Assembly (NCBI GenBank): GCA_023266575.1
Contig: JAHFPV010000007.1
Span: forward strand, 108,790 to 172,789
DNA: 64,000 nucleotides
DNA from: Sphingobium sp.
GTDB lineage: Bacteria > Pseudomonadota > Alphaproteobacteria > Sphingomonadales > Sphingomonadaceae
Direction: 5' to 3'
Shown here one piece after another: positions 7,972-17,066 of this stretch. Positions within the stretch are counted from its first letter, which is position 1; each line of letters begins with the position of its first letter. Below the pieces are notes generated by a model. It saw only the letters and a program-made list of their open reading frames with translations, had not been told where the DNA came from and did no database searches. The translations under genes and the position numbers were made by a program.

Positions 7972-9441
7972 ATGGTTCCCGACAACATCCATATCGCCCA
8001 TCCCGACAAGCTGTTCATCGGCGGCGCGTGGGTCGAATCGACGGGCCACGGCGTGATCGAGATCGTCTCTCCCAATAGCGAGGAAGTCATTGCCCGCGTC
8101 GTCGATTGCACGGAAGCGGATATGGACCGCGCCGTCGCTGCCGCGCGCAAGGCGTTTGATGATGGGCCATGGTCGACCATGGCACCTGCCGATCGCGGCG
8201 CAATTGTGCGGCGGATGGGGGATGAACTGGGCAAGCGCGCGCCTGAACTCGCCGCCGCCTGGACCGCGCAGGTCGGTGGTCTCGCCAGTTTCGCGCCGAT
8301 CATGACCGGCGGCGCGACAGCGACGCTGATGGCGATCGCAGGCTATGCCGACAGCTTTCCCTTTGTCGAAAAGCGCCCGTCGAGCCAGGTCCATACCGCC
8401 ATCGTGGCGCAGGAACCTGCTGGCGTCGTCGCGGCGATCGCGCCATGGAACGCGCCCTATGGCATCATGTCGGCCAAGGTCGCCTATGCCATGGTCGCAG
8501 GCTGCACCGTCATCATGAAGCCATCGCCCGAAACCCCGCTGGAGGCCTATATCATGGCCGAAGCGGCGGAGGCGGCAGGCGTCCCAGCGGGCGTCGTCAA
8601 TCTGGTCGCTGCGGGGCGCGATGCGTCCGACCATCTGGTCCGCAACCCCGGCATCGACAAGGTGACTTTCACTGGATCGACTCTGGCGGGCAAGCGCATC
8701 GGCGAGGTATGCGCAGGGCGGATCGCGCGCTGCACGCTGGAACTGGGCGGCAAGTCGGCGGCCATCGTGCATGACGATTTCCCCATCGAGGCGGCTGCCG
8801 CGATCCTGGGCAACACCATCACCATCATGAGCGGGCAGGTATGCGCAATGCTGAGCCGCGCCATCGTGCCGCGTCACCGCCATGACGAACTGGCCGACGC
8901 GATCGCCAAGGTGATGCAGGGTATCCGCATCGGTCATAGCGAGGCACCCGATACTCAGCTTGGCCCGGTGGCGATGAAGCGCCAGCTTGAACGGGTTGAG
9001 GAGTATGTCGCGATCGGCCGGACAAGTGCCGATCTGGTCACTGGCGGCAACCGCCCGGCCCATATGAACAAGGGCTATTTCATCGAGCCGACCCTGTTTG
9101 CCAATGTCGATAATAAGAGCCGCATCGCGCAGGAGGAAATTTTCGGCCCTGTGCTGTGCCTGATCCCCGCCGATGATGAGGAAGATGCCATCCGCATCGC
9201 CAATGACAGCGCCTTTGGCCTTAACGGATCGGTGCTGACCAATGACGCAGACGCCGCCTATCGTATAGGTCGCCGCATCCGCGCGGGCGGCTTCGGGCAG
9301 AATGGGATGAAGCTGGAATTCGGCCTGCCCTTTGGTGGTTTCAAACAGTCTGGCATTGGGCGCGAGGGCGGGGTGGAAGGACTGCACCCCTATCTGGAAA
9401 GCAAGACCATCCTGCTCGACGCGACGCCCGCCGGCTTCTGA
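7972..9441 (+). CDS. aldehyde dehydrogenase family protein
   Basis: A 489-aa enzyme with PWNAPYG (about residue 160), FTGSTLAGKRIGE for cofactor binding, the general-base Glu in LELGGKSAAIV, and the nucleophilic Cys in MSGQVCAMLSR. The ribosome site GAGGA stands 6 bases before the ATG. It should oxidise an aldehyde using NAD(P). It is divergent from the broken transporter and is followed 2 bases later by a small membrane protein. The substrate is not determined; sequence features resemble medium-chain or aromatic ALDHs rather than acylating forms. Confidence 0.9.
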   Translation: MVPDNIHIAHPDKLFIGGAWVESTGHGVIEIVSPNSEEVIARVVDCTEADMDRAVAAARKAFDDGPWSTMAPADRGAIVRRMGDELGKRAPELAAAWTAQVGGLASFAPIMTGGATATLMAIAGYADSFPFVEKRPSSQVHTAIVAQEPAGVVAAIAPWNAPYGIMSAKVAYAMVAGCTVIMKPSPETPLEAYIMAEAAEAAGVPAGVVNLVAAGRDASDHLVRNPGIDKVTFTGSTLAGKRIGEVCAGRIARCTLELGGKSAAIVHDDFPIEAAAAILGNTITIMSGQVCAMLSRAIVPRHRHDELADAIAKVMQGIRIGHSEAPDTQLGPVAMKRQLERVEEYVAIGRTSADLVTGGNRPAHMNKGYFIEPTLFANVDNKSRIAQEEIFGPVLCLIPADDEEDAIRIANDSAFGLNGSVLTNDADAAYRIGRRIRAGGFGQNGMKLEFGLPFGGFKQSGIGREGGVEGLHPYLESKTILLDATPAGF

Positions 9442-9443
9442 CC

Positions 9444-9854
9444 ATGATCGCGCTGGACGCACAGGGGCGGGGGCAGGGGGCCGCCTATACCGCCGCGCGT
9501 ATCATTTATGGGGGCTGGTTCCTGTTTTCGGGGGTGGAATATTTCACCCCCTTCGACCTTCAGCCGCTGGGCAACACGCCGCTGGCGCGCGAATTTACCC
9601 TGGCGCTGATCCACAGCGGCTTGTTCGCCTGGATCAAGGTGATGGAGGTGGTCGTGGCGCTGCTGGTGCTGGTAAACCGGGGAGTGCTGCCCGCCGCGCT
9701 GGCTAGCCTGCCGCTGAACGCCGTGATCGGTTACTGGAATTTCGTGCTGGATCCGGGCGTGGTCGAATATGCGTTCGGCATCGTCACGCTATTGCTCAAC
9801 GCCATCCTGCTCTGGCCATGGCGCAGGGAATTGATGGGGCTGCTGCGCTGGTAG
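9444..9854 (+). CDS. small four-helix membrane protein (DoxX-like)
   Basis: A 136-aa hydrophobic protein with about four membrane helices (for example AARIIYGGWFLFSGVEYFTP near residue 18 and EYAFGIVTLLLNAILLWPW near the end). The layout, with an early GGWFLFSGVEYF helix, resembles DoxX/DoxD-type proteins, but the match is weak. Its ATG is 2 bases after the aldehyde dehydrogenase stop, so it is translated from the same message. Function unknown. Confidence 0.65.
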   Translation: MIALDAQGRGQGAAYTAARIIYGGWFLFSGVEYFTPFDLQPLGNTPLAREFTLALIHSGLFAWIKVMEVVVALLVLVNRGVLPAALASLPLNAVIGYWNFVLDPGVVEYAFGIVTLLLNAILLWPWRRELMGLLRW

Positions 9855-10002
9855 GTTGTGATATATCGGCCATATTGCCAGCTTCGTATGCCTGGGATAC
9901 TTTCTCTTCCTGTGGGATGACTCGCTGACGACCAGCAATAGCGTCGCGGTGGGCGAAGAGAGGGATGCAGGGCATGGCTCATGATGTTCTAGATCGTGCG
10001 GA

Positions 10003-10941
10003 GTGGGTCCGCTGAGCGCGGTCGAGCGCTTTTCCACCCGGCTGGTGCCGCCGCCGCGTCGCCAGCGTTTCTGGCGCGAGGTTGTCGCCGAAGCCTTCCC
10101 CGGCATGACCGCCCATGCGCCCGAAGGCATCAAGGCCGATCTGGCGCGCTGGTCGCTGGGCGGCGTCGGGCTGGCACGCGCGCGCAGCGAACGGGCGCAG
10201 GTCAGCCGGGTCGCGACCGATGGCGATGAACGGCATCTCCTGCTCCATTTGCTCCATCGCGGGTCGATGACCATGCTGCATGGCGACCGCAGCAGCACCG
10301 CGCGGATCGGCGACATCGTGATCGCCGATGACCGCCACCCCTATGCCATCGACATTTCGCAATATAACGACTGCCTGATCCTCCAGGTGCCGGTTGCGAT
10401 GATGGGCGATGATATTGCCGGGCGCGACTGGCATGGCTGTCTGATGCCATCGACCAATCCTAACGTCTTGTTCCTGGCCCATGTGCTCCATGGCCTGTGG
10501 TCGCAGCGGGACCAGTTTGCCGATCTGGACGACGATGCCGGGGTGCTGCTGGCCGATGCAGCGCGGATGCTCTGCCGTCGCAGCACCCTAGAGCGGCCCG
10601 CTATCCAGCTGCCGCGTTCCCCGGTCGACTATGTGCTGGAGCATCTGGGCAATCCCGATCTTGGTACGGCATTGATCGGCCAGGCGCTCGACCTCTCTCC
10701 CCGTGCGGTGCAAAAAAGCTTCGTTCGCCATGTCGGGCTGACCCCCACTGCCTTCATCACCGCGCGGCGGCTGGAGCGGGCGGCGGCTTTGCTGGCGCGC
10801 GAGGACGGGCGCACGATCACCGACGTCGCGTTCGAGGTGGGGTTCAACGATTCCGCTTTCTTTACCCGCTGCTTTCGTCGGCACTTCGGCGTGGCGCCCA
10901 GCCAGTGGCGGAGTGGCAATGCGCGTTCGCTTGCGTCCTGA
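10003..10941 (+). CDS. AraC-family transcriptional regulator
   Basis: A 312-aa protein starting at GTG. The N-terminal about 180 residues look like the AraC-binding-like cupin domain (HRGSMTMLHGDRSSTARIGD). The C-terminal 100 residues hold two helix-turn-helices with the family signature ITDVAFEVGFNDSAFFTRCFRRHFGVAPSQW in its usual place. It lies just upstream of, and co-directional with, a TonB receptor and alcohol dehydrogenase, and downstream of the aldehyde dehydrogenase unit, so it likely activates one or both in response to the imported compound. Confidence 0.9.
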   Translation: MGPLSAVERFSTRLVPPPRRQRFWREVVAEAFPGMTAHAPEGIKADLARWSLGGVGLARARSERAQVSRVATDGDERHLLLHLLHRGSMTMLHGDRSSTARIGDIVIADDRHPYAIDISQYNDCLILQVPVAMMGDDIAGRDWHGCLMPSTNPNVLFLAHVLHGLWSQRDQFADLDDDAGVLLADAARMLCRRSTLERPAIQLPRSPVDYVLEHLGNPDLGTALIGQALDLSPRAVQKSFVRHVGLTPTAFITARRLERAAALLAREDGRTITDVAFEVGFNDSAFFTRCFRRHFGVAPSQWRSGNARSLAS

Positions 10942-11036
10942 TAGCCGGTTCGCCCTAATCCAAGACCTGCCCCGCCGCTGCGCCTATCATCATCCCAAGT
11001 CGCCGACACAGGCGAGGCATTTTTGGGAGGATGAAG

Positions 11037-13616
11037 ATGGGCAAGTCCATGATTGCGATGCTGATGGCGTCGAGCGCGCTGGTCGCGGCACCGGCGCTGG
11101 CGCAGGAGGCCGAACAGAGCGGCGGCATCGCCGAGATCGTCGTGACCGCGCAGAAACGCGCGGAAAATGTGCAGGACGTGCCGATTGCGATTTCGGCCTT
11201 CACCTCTGAATCCTTGCAGGAACGCGCGGTCGGCAGCGTGTCGCAACTCTCCGCCATCGCCCCCAACGTCAATTTGGACGCTGGCACCCCCTTTTCCGGC
11301 TCCACCGCCGTCTTGGCTGCCTATATTCGCGGCATCGGATCGGATGACTTTGCCTTCAACATCGATCCGGGCGTCGGCATCTATCTGGACGGCGTCTATC
11401 TGGCCCGCACGGTCGGTGCGAACCAGGATCTGCTCGATGTCGCGCGGGTCGAAATTCTGAAAGGGCCGCAGGGGACATTGTTCGGCCGCAACACGATCGG
11501 CGGCGCGATCTCCATTGTCACTGCCGATCCGGGCAAGGAGTTTACCGCCAAGGGCGATGTGACGCTGGGCAGCTACAAGCTGTTCCAGGCGCGTGGATCG
11601 GTGACCGTGCCGATCACCGATGGCCTCAGCTCCGCCTTCACCTTCGGCATCAAGTCGCGCGACGGGTTTTTGAAGCGCCTGCCCTATCCCGACCAGCGCG
11701 CCAATAATGCGCCGCCTTTCACCGCTTTCTCGGCCGCTGGCTATGACAGCGCAGGCAAGGAAGGCGAAAATGACAATTGGAACCTGCGCGGCAAGCTGCG
11801 CTGGGACAATGGTGGCGCAGTGCGGGCGACCTTCTCCGGCGACTATAGCAAGGACAAGGGTACGTCGGCGAACAAGTTGATCGGCACGGCGGAATTCGTT
11901 CCCGGCAATTTCGCTGGCACGACCAACCTGCCCGGCACAGCGTTCGATCCGACCGGCACCACCGGTTTCCTGTTCGCGGGACTGTATAATTTCTGCATCG
12001 GCAGCACCGGTGCGCAAATTGCTGCGCGCAATGCACAGGCGCTCTGCGGCGTTGCTGGCACCCAGTTCAACCCGCAATTCCAGCTGGCGAGCGTCGCCAG
12101 CGTGAATGTCGATGGCAATCCGGCCAATGATCGGCTGCCCTGGGACGGCCGCTATCTGATCGCCAACAAGGACCGCAGCTATGCCAGCGGCAACAGCTAT
12201 TCCAATCTGGAAAGCTGGTGTCTGAGTGGCATCGTCGATTTCGACCTGGCCGACAATGTCGCGCTGAAATCCATCACGGCCTATCGTGAGCTGCACTGGA
12301 ATGCGGGGCTGGACGCAGACGGATCGCCGCTCAACTTCCTGCAACTCAGCTTCACCATGAACCAGTGGCAGTTCAGCCAGGAATTCCAGCTGCTCGGAAA
12401 CGCGTTTGACGAAAAGCTGCGCTATGTGCTGGGTGCCTATTATTTCAAGGAAGCGGGCGACCTGCATGACTATGTGACCTTTGGCGAAGGTCTGGTGCAA
12501 GTCGATGGTCCCAACCAGCTGGGGACCAAAAATTACGCCTTTTTCGGCCAGATCGATTATCGCCCGATCGATTTGATCGGTATCACCATCGGCGGCCGCT
12601 ACACCAATGAACGCAAGCGGTTCGAGGGCGGGCAGCAAGAGCTGAACGGGTTTAACTATAAGCTGTTCGGCTGCGCCGACGCCAATGGCAATATCTTCCC
12701 CGGTGGTGCGTTCCCGCTGGCACCAGTGCCTTGCCAGCCAGCGCTAAGCTATCCCGACCCGACCAATCCCGTGCGGGTCTATACGCCAGGCGTCAATCGC
12801 AAGAAGTTCAACGACTTCTCGCCCAAAGTAGGCGTGCAAATCCATCCGTCCGAAGATGTCATGCTCTATGGCAGCTGGTCGAAGGGCTACAAGACTGGCG
12901 GCTGGACCACGCGCCTCACCAACCCGCAGGGCAACGTCGCGCCGGACTTTAACGAGGAAAAGGCGACGACCTGGGAAGCGGGGATCAAATCGACCCTGCT
13001 CGACCGCCATCTGCAACTCAACGCGGCGGTTTTCTCGACCAAATATCGTGACATCCAGCTCAATATCCAGGTCGGCACATCGCCCACCATCGCCAATGCG
13101 GGTGACGCACGCATCCGCGGTTTCGAGCTGGAAATGGTGGCCGCGCCGGTCGATGGCCTGACCATCAATGGGGCGGTCGGTTATATCGACGCGCAATATA
13201 CGTCGGTGTCGGCGGGCGCAGCGGCGGTCGGCGGGGCCAATCCGTTCCAGGCGGGAACGCTGGTGGGCGAAACCCTGCCCAAGACCCCAAAATGGAAGGT
13301 CAATCTCAGCCCGCGCTACGAAGCAAAGCTTGGCAATGGCGGATCGGTCGTCCTGCTGGCCGACTGGACTTACACGTCGAGCGCTTGGAACGACACCCAG
13401 CGCACATTCCTGCTCAAGCGGGTATCGACCGACATCGTCAACGCCTCGATCAGCTATCGCGAGCCGGACGGCCACTGGTCGCTGACGGCGGGCGGCACCA
13501 ACCTGACCGACAAACGCTTCCTGACGTCGGGTGGGTCGAACATTGCGGCGGGTGCGATCTTCGGCACCTATAACCGGCCGCGCGAATGGTATGTCCGCTT
13601 CGGCTTCGACTTCTGA
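11037..13616 (+). CDS. TonB-dependent receptor
   Basis: An 859-aa receptor. The second ATG (11037) is chosen because GGGAGG sits 6 bases before it, whereas it abuts the first ATG at 11031. The signal peptide ends in APALAQ; a TonB box (AEIVVTAQKRAENVQDVPIA) follows, then a plug with VEILKGPQGTLFGRNTIGGA and a barrel ending RFGFDF. This is the sphingomonad IroN/FecA-like group used for many aromatic compounds and other organic substrates. The following alcohol dehydrogenase starts 3 bases after its stop. The substrate is probably an alcohol-bearing aromatic, by inference only. Confidence 0.9.
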   Translation: MGKSMIAMLMASSALVAAPALAQEAEQSGGIAEIVVTAQKRAENVQDVPIAISAFTSESLQERAVGSVSQLSAIAPNVNLDAGTPFSGSTAVLAAYIRGIGSDDFAFNIDPGVGIYLDGVYLARTVGANQDLLDVARVEILKGPQGTLFGRNTIGGAISIVTADPGKEFTAKGDVTLGSYKLFQARGSVTVPITDGLSSAFTFGIKSRDGFLKRLPYPDQRANNAPPFTAFSAAGYDSAGKEGENDNWNLRGKLRWDNGGAVRATFSGDYSKDKGTSANKLIGTAEFVPGNFAGTTNLPGTAFDPTGTTGFLFAGLYNFCIGSTGAQIAARNAQALCGVAGTQFNPQFQLASVASVNVDGNPANDRLPWDGRYLIANKDRSYASGNSYSNLESWCLSGIVDFDLADNVALKSITAYRELHWNAGLDADGSPLNFLQLSFTMNQWQFSQEFQLLGNAFDEKLRYVLGAYYFKEAGDLHDYVTFGEGLVQVDGPNQLGTKNYAFFGQIDYRPIDLIGITIGGRYTNERKRFEGGQQELNGFNYKLFGCADANGNIFPGGAFPLAPVPCQPALSYPDPTNPVRVYTPGVNRKKFNDFSPKVGVQIHPSEDVMLYGSWSKGYKTGGWTTRLTNPQGNVAPDFNEEKATTWEAGIKSTLLDRHLQLNAAVFSTKYRDIQLNIQVGTSPTIANAGDARIRGFELEMVAAPVDGLTINGAVGYIDAQYTSVSAGAAAVGGANPFQAGTLVGETLPKTPKWKVNLSPRYEAKLGNGGSVVLLADWTYTSSAWNDTQRTFLLKRVSTDIVNASISYREPDGHWSLTAGGTNLTDKRFLTSGGSNIAAGAIFGTYNRPREWYVRFGFDF

Positions 13617-13618
13617 TC

Positions 13619-14704
13619 ATGGGCAGCATCGCGATCGACGCGGCGGTGGTGGAGAGGGCTGGCAGCCCCTTCCGCTTCGAGACGCTGGCGATGGACGCGC
13701 CCGGTCCTGACCAGATCAGGGTGCGGCTCCACGCTTGCGGGATTTGCCACACGGACATGGTCATGCGCGATGGCGCGCTGCCCATCCCCTTCCCGGTCAT
13801 ATTGGGCCATGAAGGGGCGGGCGTGGTCGATGCGGTGGGATCGGGCGTTACTAGGGTCGCACCCGGCGACCATGTATTGCTCAGCTTCCACAGTTGCGGC
13901 GCGTGTGGTGCCTGTCACGATCATCAGCCCGGCTATTGCGTGGAATTCGTGCCGCGCAACTTTCTGGGGGTGACGCAAGCGGGGCAGGGCGGCATCTGGC
14001 GCGGAGACCAGCGGATCGGCGGCAATATTTTTGGCCAGTCGGCTTTTGCGACCCACGCCTTTGCGCATAGCGACAATGTGGTGCGGATTGACCAGGACCT
14101 GCCACTCGACATTCTAGCGCCGCTGGGTTGCGGAGTGCAGACCGGCGCGGGCACGGTGCTGGAAACATTGAAGGTCGCACCGGGCCAGTCGATCGCGATA
14201 TTGGGCGCGGGCGCGGTCGGCCTGTCGGCGCTGATGGCGGCAGTGATCGCAGGCGCGGGGCGGATAATCGTGATCGATCGCCATGCCAGTCGGCTGGCGC
14301 TGGCGCGGGAACTGGGCGCGACAGAGACGGGGGATGATCTGGTGACGCTGGACGGACTGTTCGACCATATCGTTGATACGACCGGCGTAGCTGCGCTGCT
14401 CGGGATGGCGGTCGAGCGGCTGGCGCAGCGCGGCACTTTGGCGCTGGTCGGCGCCTATCCGCCCGGCGGTTTCAGCATTGACCCGTCATCCATCATGAGC
14501 ATGGGGCGGCGGATTGTTGGCGTGGTGGAAGGCGGCATCGATCCGCAGACCTTCATCCCACGTCTGATCACTTATTATCGTGAAGGCCGCCTGCCGCTGG
14601 AAAAGCTAATCCAGCGATACGACTTCGCCGATCTGGAAGCCGCTTTTGCGGCGTCGGAAAGCGGGGCGGTAGTCAAGCCGGTGGTGGTGATGCCGCAATC
14701 CTGA
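13619..14704 (+). CDS. zinc-dependent alcohol dehydrogenase (aryl-alcohol dehydrogenase type)
   Basis: A 361-aa medium-chain dehydrogenase. Catalytic zinc ligands are visible: Cys in HACGICHTD, His in GHEGAGVV, and Cys in LGCGVQTGAG. The structural zinc lobe SCGACGACHDHQPGYC keeps four cysteines. A Rossmann site ILGAGAVGLSALMAA is followed by an acidic VIDRH, indicating NAD preference. The motifs fit benzyl/aryl-alcohol dehydrogenases that oxidise alcohols to aldehydes. The open frame extends upstream into the receptor gene; the ATG at 13619 is the first codon after the receptor stop. It forms a unit with the TonB receptor and converges on the CmcJ-like gene. Confidence 0.9.
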   Translation: MGSIAIDAAVVERAGSPFRFETLAMDAPGPDQIRVRLHACGICHTDMVMRDGALPIPFPVILGHEGAGVVDAVGSGVTRVAPGDHVLLSFHSCGACGACHDHQPGYCVEFVPRNFLGVTQAGQGGIWRGDQRIGGNIFGQSAFATHAFAHSDNVVRIDQDLPLDILAPLGCGVQTGAGTVLETLKVAPGQSIAILGAGAVGLSALMAAVIAGAGRIIVIDRHASRLALARELGATETGDDLVTLDGLFDHIVDTTGVAALLGMAVERLAQRGTLALVGAYPPGGFSIDPSSIMSMGRRIVGVVEGGIDPQTFIPRLITYYREGRLPLEKLIQRYDFADLEAAFAASESGAVVKPVVVMPQS

Positions 14705-14707
14705 CCG

Positions 14708-15619
14708 TCACTCAAAGAAGGCGATTGCCCGCACCTCGATACTGGCCCGTGTCCTTGTGCCGGGCAGGCTGCTATCGTGGAAGGCGGTATGTGGGCAGCG
14801 CCAGGTGACGTCATGGTCGCTGTCCTGAAATTTGAACAGCAGCACATCGTCCGCCGCCATGTTGGAGAAATACCACCAGCGGTGGCGGTCGCGATGGCGG
14901 AAGATCGACGCGGCAATCATCTGATCCTCGCCATCGACCGGCGCGGTCAGCGCGTCGCCGACGGGCAAGTCATCGACCACGAACAATGTGTTGGACGTCG
15001 CTTCCTCGTCCGAAACGGTGCGCCCGTCGCATACCGCCAGCGGCCAGTCCTGCGGGCCGGAAGAAAAGCTGCGCCAGAAACTGACGCAGACATAGCGTTT
15101 ATAGCCCGGCCTATCAGGAAAGGCTGTGGCATAGGCGCGTTCGGCGGCGCGGCGTCCCGTAATCTCATTATAATCGACATGCGCCTCGCCAGCCGGTGGC
15201 TGGATACCGCCTTCATGGCGATAATTGGCGACCTTCTCCTGCGCCCGTGCCGTCAGGTCAGCCGACGTGCGGATCATCCAGCCCCCCGCCGCCACGCAGC
15301 TTGCGCCGGTCAGGCTTTGGATCGCCGCTTCACATTCGCGCAGATAGAGGCGGTCAACCTCCGCCTTGTCCCAAAAATCGCTGATCGCGGTGCGATGCCT
15401 GCCCAGCATGAAGCCATGGGTGTCGAAGGCGAAATGATCGCGGATCGGCATCCCGTCGCGCACGACCATCGGATAGTCGCGATAGCGGCCGGTGTTGATC
15501 TCCAAGCCCTGCGACACATAGCGACGAGTGACGAAATCGCCTTCTTCGAGATAGCGGATCAGCGCGGGCGCCTGCCGCGCGCTGTCCTCGATCGCGTCTA
15601 CGTCCAGCAGCGTCGCCAT
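14708..15619 (-). CDS. CmcJ/NvfI-family oxidoreductase (GA4-desaturase-like)
   Basis: A 303-aa protein with the family's layout: an N-terminal region with RDHFAFDTHGFML, a central GEAHVDYNEITGRRAAERAY, the block VCVSFWRSFSSGPQDWPLAVCD, and the C-terminal WYFSNMAADDVLLFKFQDSD plus CPHTAFHDSSLPGTRTRASIEVRA. Relatives include fungal and bacterial enzymes with non-heme-iron-like folds or methyltransferase-partner roles; the His/Asp pair in AHVDYNE and a later His are candidate metal ligands. It is the last gene of the ligF-ligG-aldehyde dehydrogenase operon and its ATG overlaps the preceding stop (TGATG). A role in lignin-dimer breakdown is an inference; I know of no characterised counterpart there. 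Confidence 0.7.
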   Translation of the reverse strand: MATLLDVDAIEDSARQAPALIRYLEEGDFVTRRYVSQGLEINTGRYRDYPMVVRDGMPIRDHFAFDTHGFMLGRHRTAISDFWDKAEVDRLYLRECEAAIQSLTGASCVAAGGWMIRTSADLTARAQEKVANYRHEGGIQPPAGEAHVDYNEITGRRAAERAYATAFPDRPGYKRYVCVSFWRSFSSGPQDWPLAVCDGRTVSDEEATSNTLFVVDDLPVGDALTAPVDGEDQMIAASIFRHRDRHRWWYFSNMAADDVLLFKFQDSDHDVTWRCPHTAFHDSSLPGTRTRASIEVRAIAFFE

Positions 15620-17055
15620 CAGTCCACCTCTTCCGGCAGCGCGCCGATGACGGACTTGACCTCCAGAAACTCCTCCAGCCCGAAACGGCCGAATTCGCGG
15701 CCATTGCCCGACTGCTTGTAGCCGCCAAAGGGCATGTCGAAGGCAAGGCCAACGGCATTGACGAACACCGCGCCCGCGCGCAGACGGCTGACGAATTTGC
15801 GCGCATGGGCCGGGTCGCCCGCGACATAGGCGCCCAGCCCATAGGGCGTGTCGTTGGCGATGCGGATCGCCGCCTCATCATCATCATAGGGCATCAGCAC
15901 CAGCACCGGCCCGAAAATCTCCTCCCGCGCGATCGTCATGTCGGGCGTCACATTGGCGAACACGGTCGGGCGGACATAGCTGCCATGCGCCATCCCTTCG
16001 GGACGACCCAGCCCGCCGGTCACGAGCGTCGCGCCTTCGTCAATGCCAGTCTGGATCAGCGACTGGATGCGGTTCCACTGGCGCTGGCTGACGACCGGTC
16101 CGATATGGTCGCCCTCGACCTGCGGATCGCCGACCTTCTTGGCCGCGAACAGCGCGCCGACCTTTTGCGCGGCCTCGTCATGCTGCGAGCGATGCACCAG
16201 CATCCGCGTTGGCGCGACGCAGCTCTGGCCGCTGTTGAGCAGCACGCCGCCCACTCCTCCCGGCAAGGCGACGTCCAGCGGCGTGCCTTCCAGGATGATG
16301 TTAGGCGACTTGCCGCCCAGTTCCTGCGCGACGCGCTTGACCGTATCGGCGGCATTTTTGGCCACCATGATGCCCGCGCGGGTCGATCCGGTGAAGCTCA
16401 CCATATCAATGTCGGGATGTTTGGCGAGCGCGGTGCCGACGCCTTCGCCATCGCCTTGCACCAGGTTGAACACGCCCGGCGGCACACCCGCGGCATCCAT
16501 AATCTCGGCAAAGATCGCGGCGCAGCTTGGCGCTTCTTCGGAGGGTTTGAGGATCATCGTGCAGCCAGCGGCGAGCGCCGGGCCGACCTTGGCGAGGATC
16601 TGGTTCATCGGCCAGTTCCACGGCGTAATGAGCGCCACCACGCCGATCGCTTCGCGCACCACCCGGTTATTGCCGATCTTCTCGCTGAAGGCATAATCCT
16701 TGAGCGCTGCGAGCGCTTGCCCCAGATGGCCAAGGCCAGAACCCGCCTGCGCGGTCTGCGCGATAGAGATCGGGCAGCCCATTTCGGTGGCGATGGCGCG
16801 GGCGATGTCGGGGATGCGCTTTTGATATTCAGCGATGATGCGTTCGAGCAGCGCGATTCGCTCCTCCCGACTGGTGAGCGAGAAACTCTCGAACGCGCGC
16901 CGGGCGGCGATCGCCGCCGCGTCGACATCGGCCGCCGTGCCAAGAATCAGGTCGGCCGCGCTGGCGTCGGTCGCCGGGTTGATCACCGCGATGGTGCGGC
17001 CACCTTGGCTGTCGACCCATTGGCCATCGATATAATGCTGGAGTATATTGGGCAT
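15619..17055 (-). CDS. aldehyde dehydrogenase in ligFG operon
   Basis: A 478-aa ALDH with TPWNWPMNQI, FTGSTRAGIMVAKNA, general-base Glu in QELGGKSPNIIL and catalytic Cys in NSGQSCVAPTR. The start MPNILQHYIDGQWVD is chosen because it opens the conserved N-terminal strand; a longer open frame reads back into ligG. It is third in the ligF-ligG-ALDH-CmcJ operon. In SYK-6 the lignin intermediate HPV is oxidised at its gamma carbon to an aldehyde and then to vanilloylacetate by aldehyde dehydrogenases, so this gene is a good candidate for that step. That role is inferred from position only. Confidence 0.9.
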   Translation of the reverse strand: MPNILQHYIDGQWVDSQGGRTIAVINPATDASAADLILGTAADVDAAAIAARRAFESFSLTSREERIALLERIIAEYQKRIPDIARAIATEMGCPISIAQTAQAGSGLGHLGQALAALKDYAFSEKIGNNRVVREAIGVVALITPWNWPMNQILAKVGPALAAGCTMILKPSEEAPSCAAIFAEIMDAAGVPPGVFNLVQGDGEGVGTALAKHPDIDMVSFTGSTRAGIMVAKNAADTVKRVAQELGGKSPNIILEGTPLDVALPGGVGGVLLNSGQSCVAPTRMLVHRSQHDEAAQKVGALFAAKKVGDPQVEGDHIGPVVSQRQWNRIQSLIQTGIDEGATLVTGGLGRPEGMAHGSYVRPTVFANVTPDMTIAREEIFGPVLVLMPYDDDEAAIRIANDTPYGLGAYVAGDPAHARKFVSRLRAGAVFVNAVGLAFDMPFGGYKQSGNGREFGRFGLEEFLEVKSVIGALPEEVD

Positions 17056-17066
17056 GGGGTCAGTCC

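Noticed and set aside
7954-9462. A 502-codon open frame on the minus strand
   Set aside because: Exact antisense of an aldehyde dehydrogenase whose catalytic motifs are intact.
10629-12638. A 669-codon open frame on the minus strand
   Set aside because: It is antisense to the AraC and TonB receptor genes, which have clear family motifs; its protein is low in recognisable structure and rich in Arg/Gly/Ala as expected for GC-driven shadow frames.
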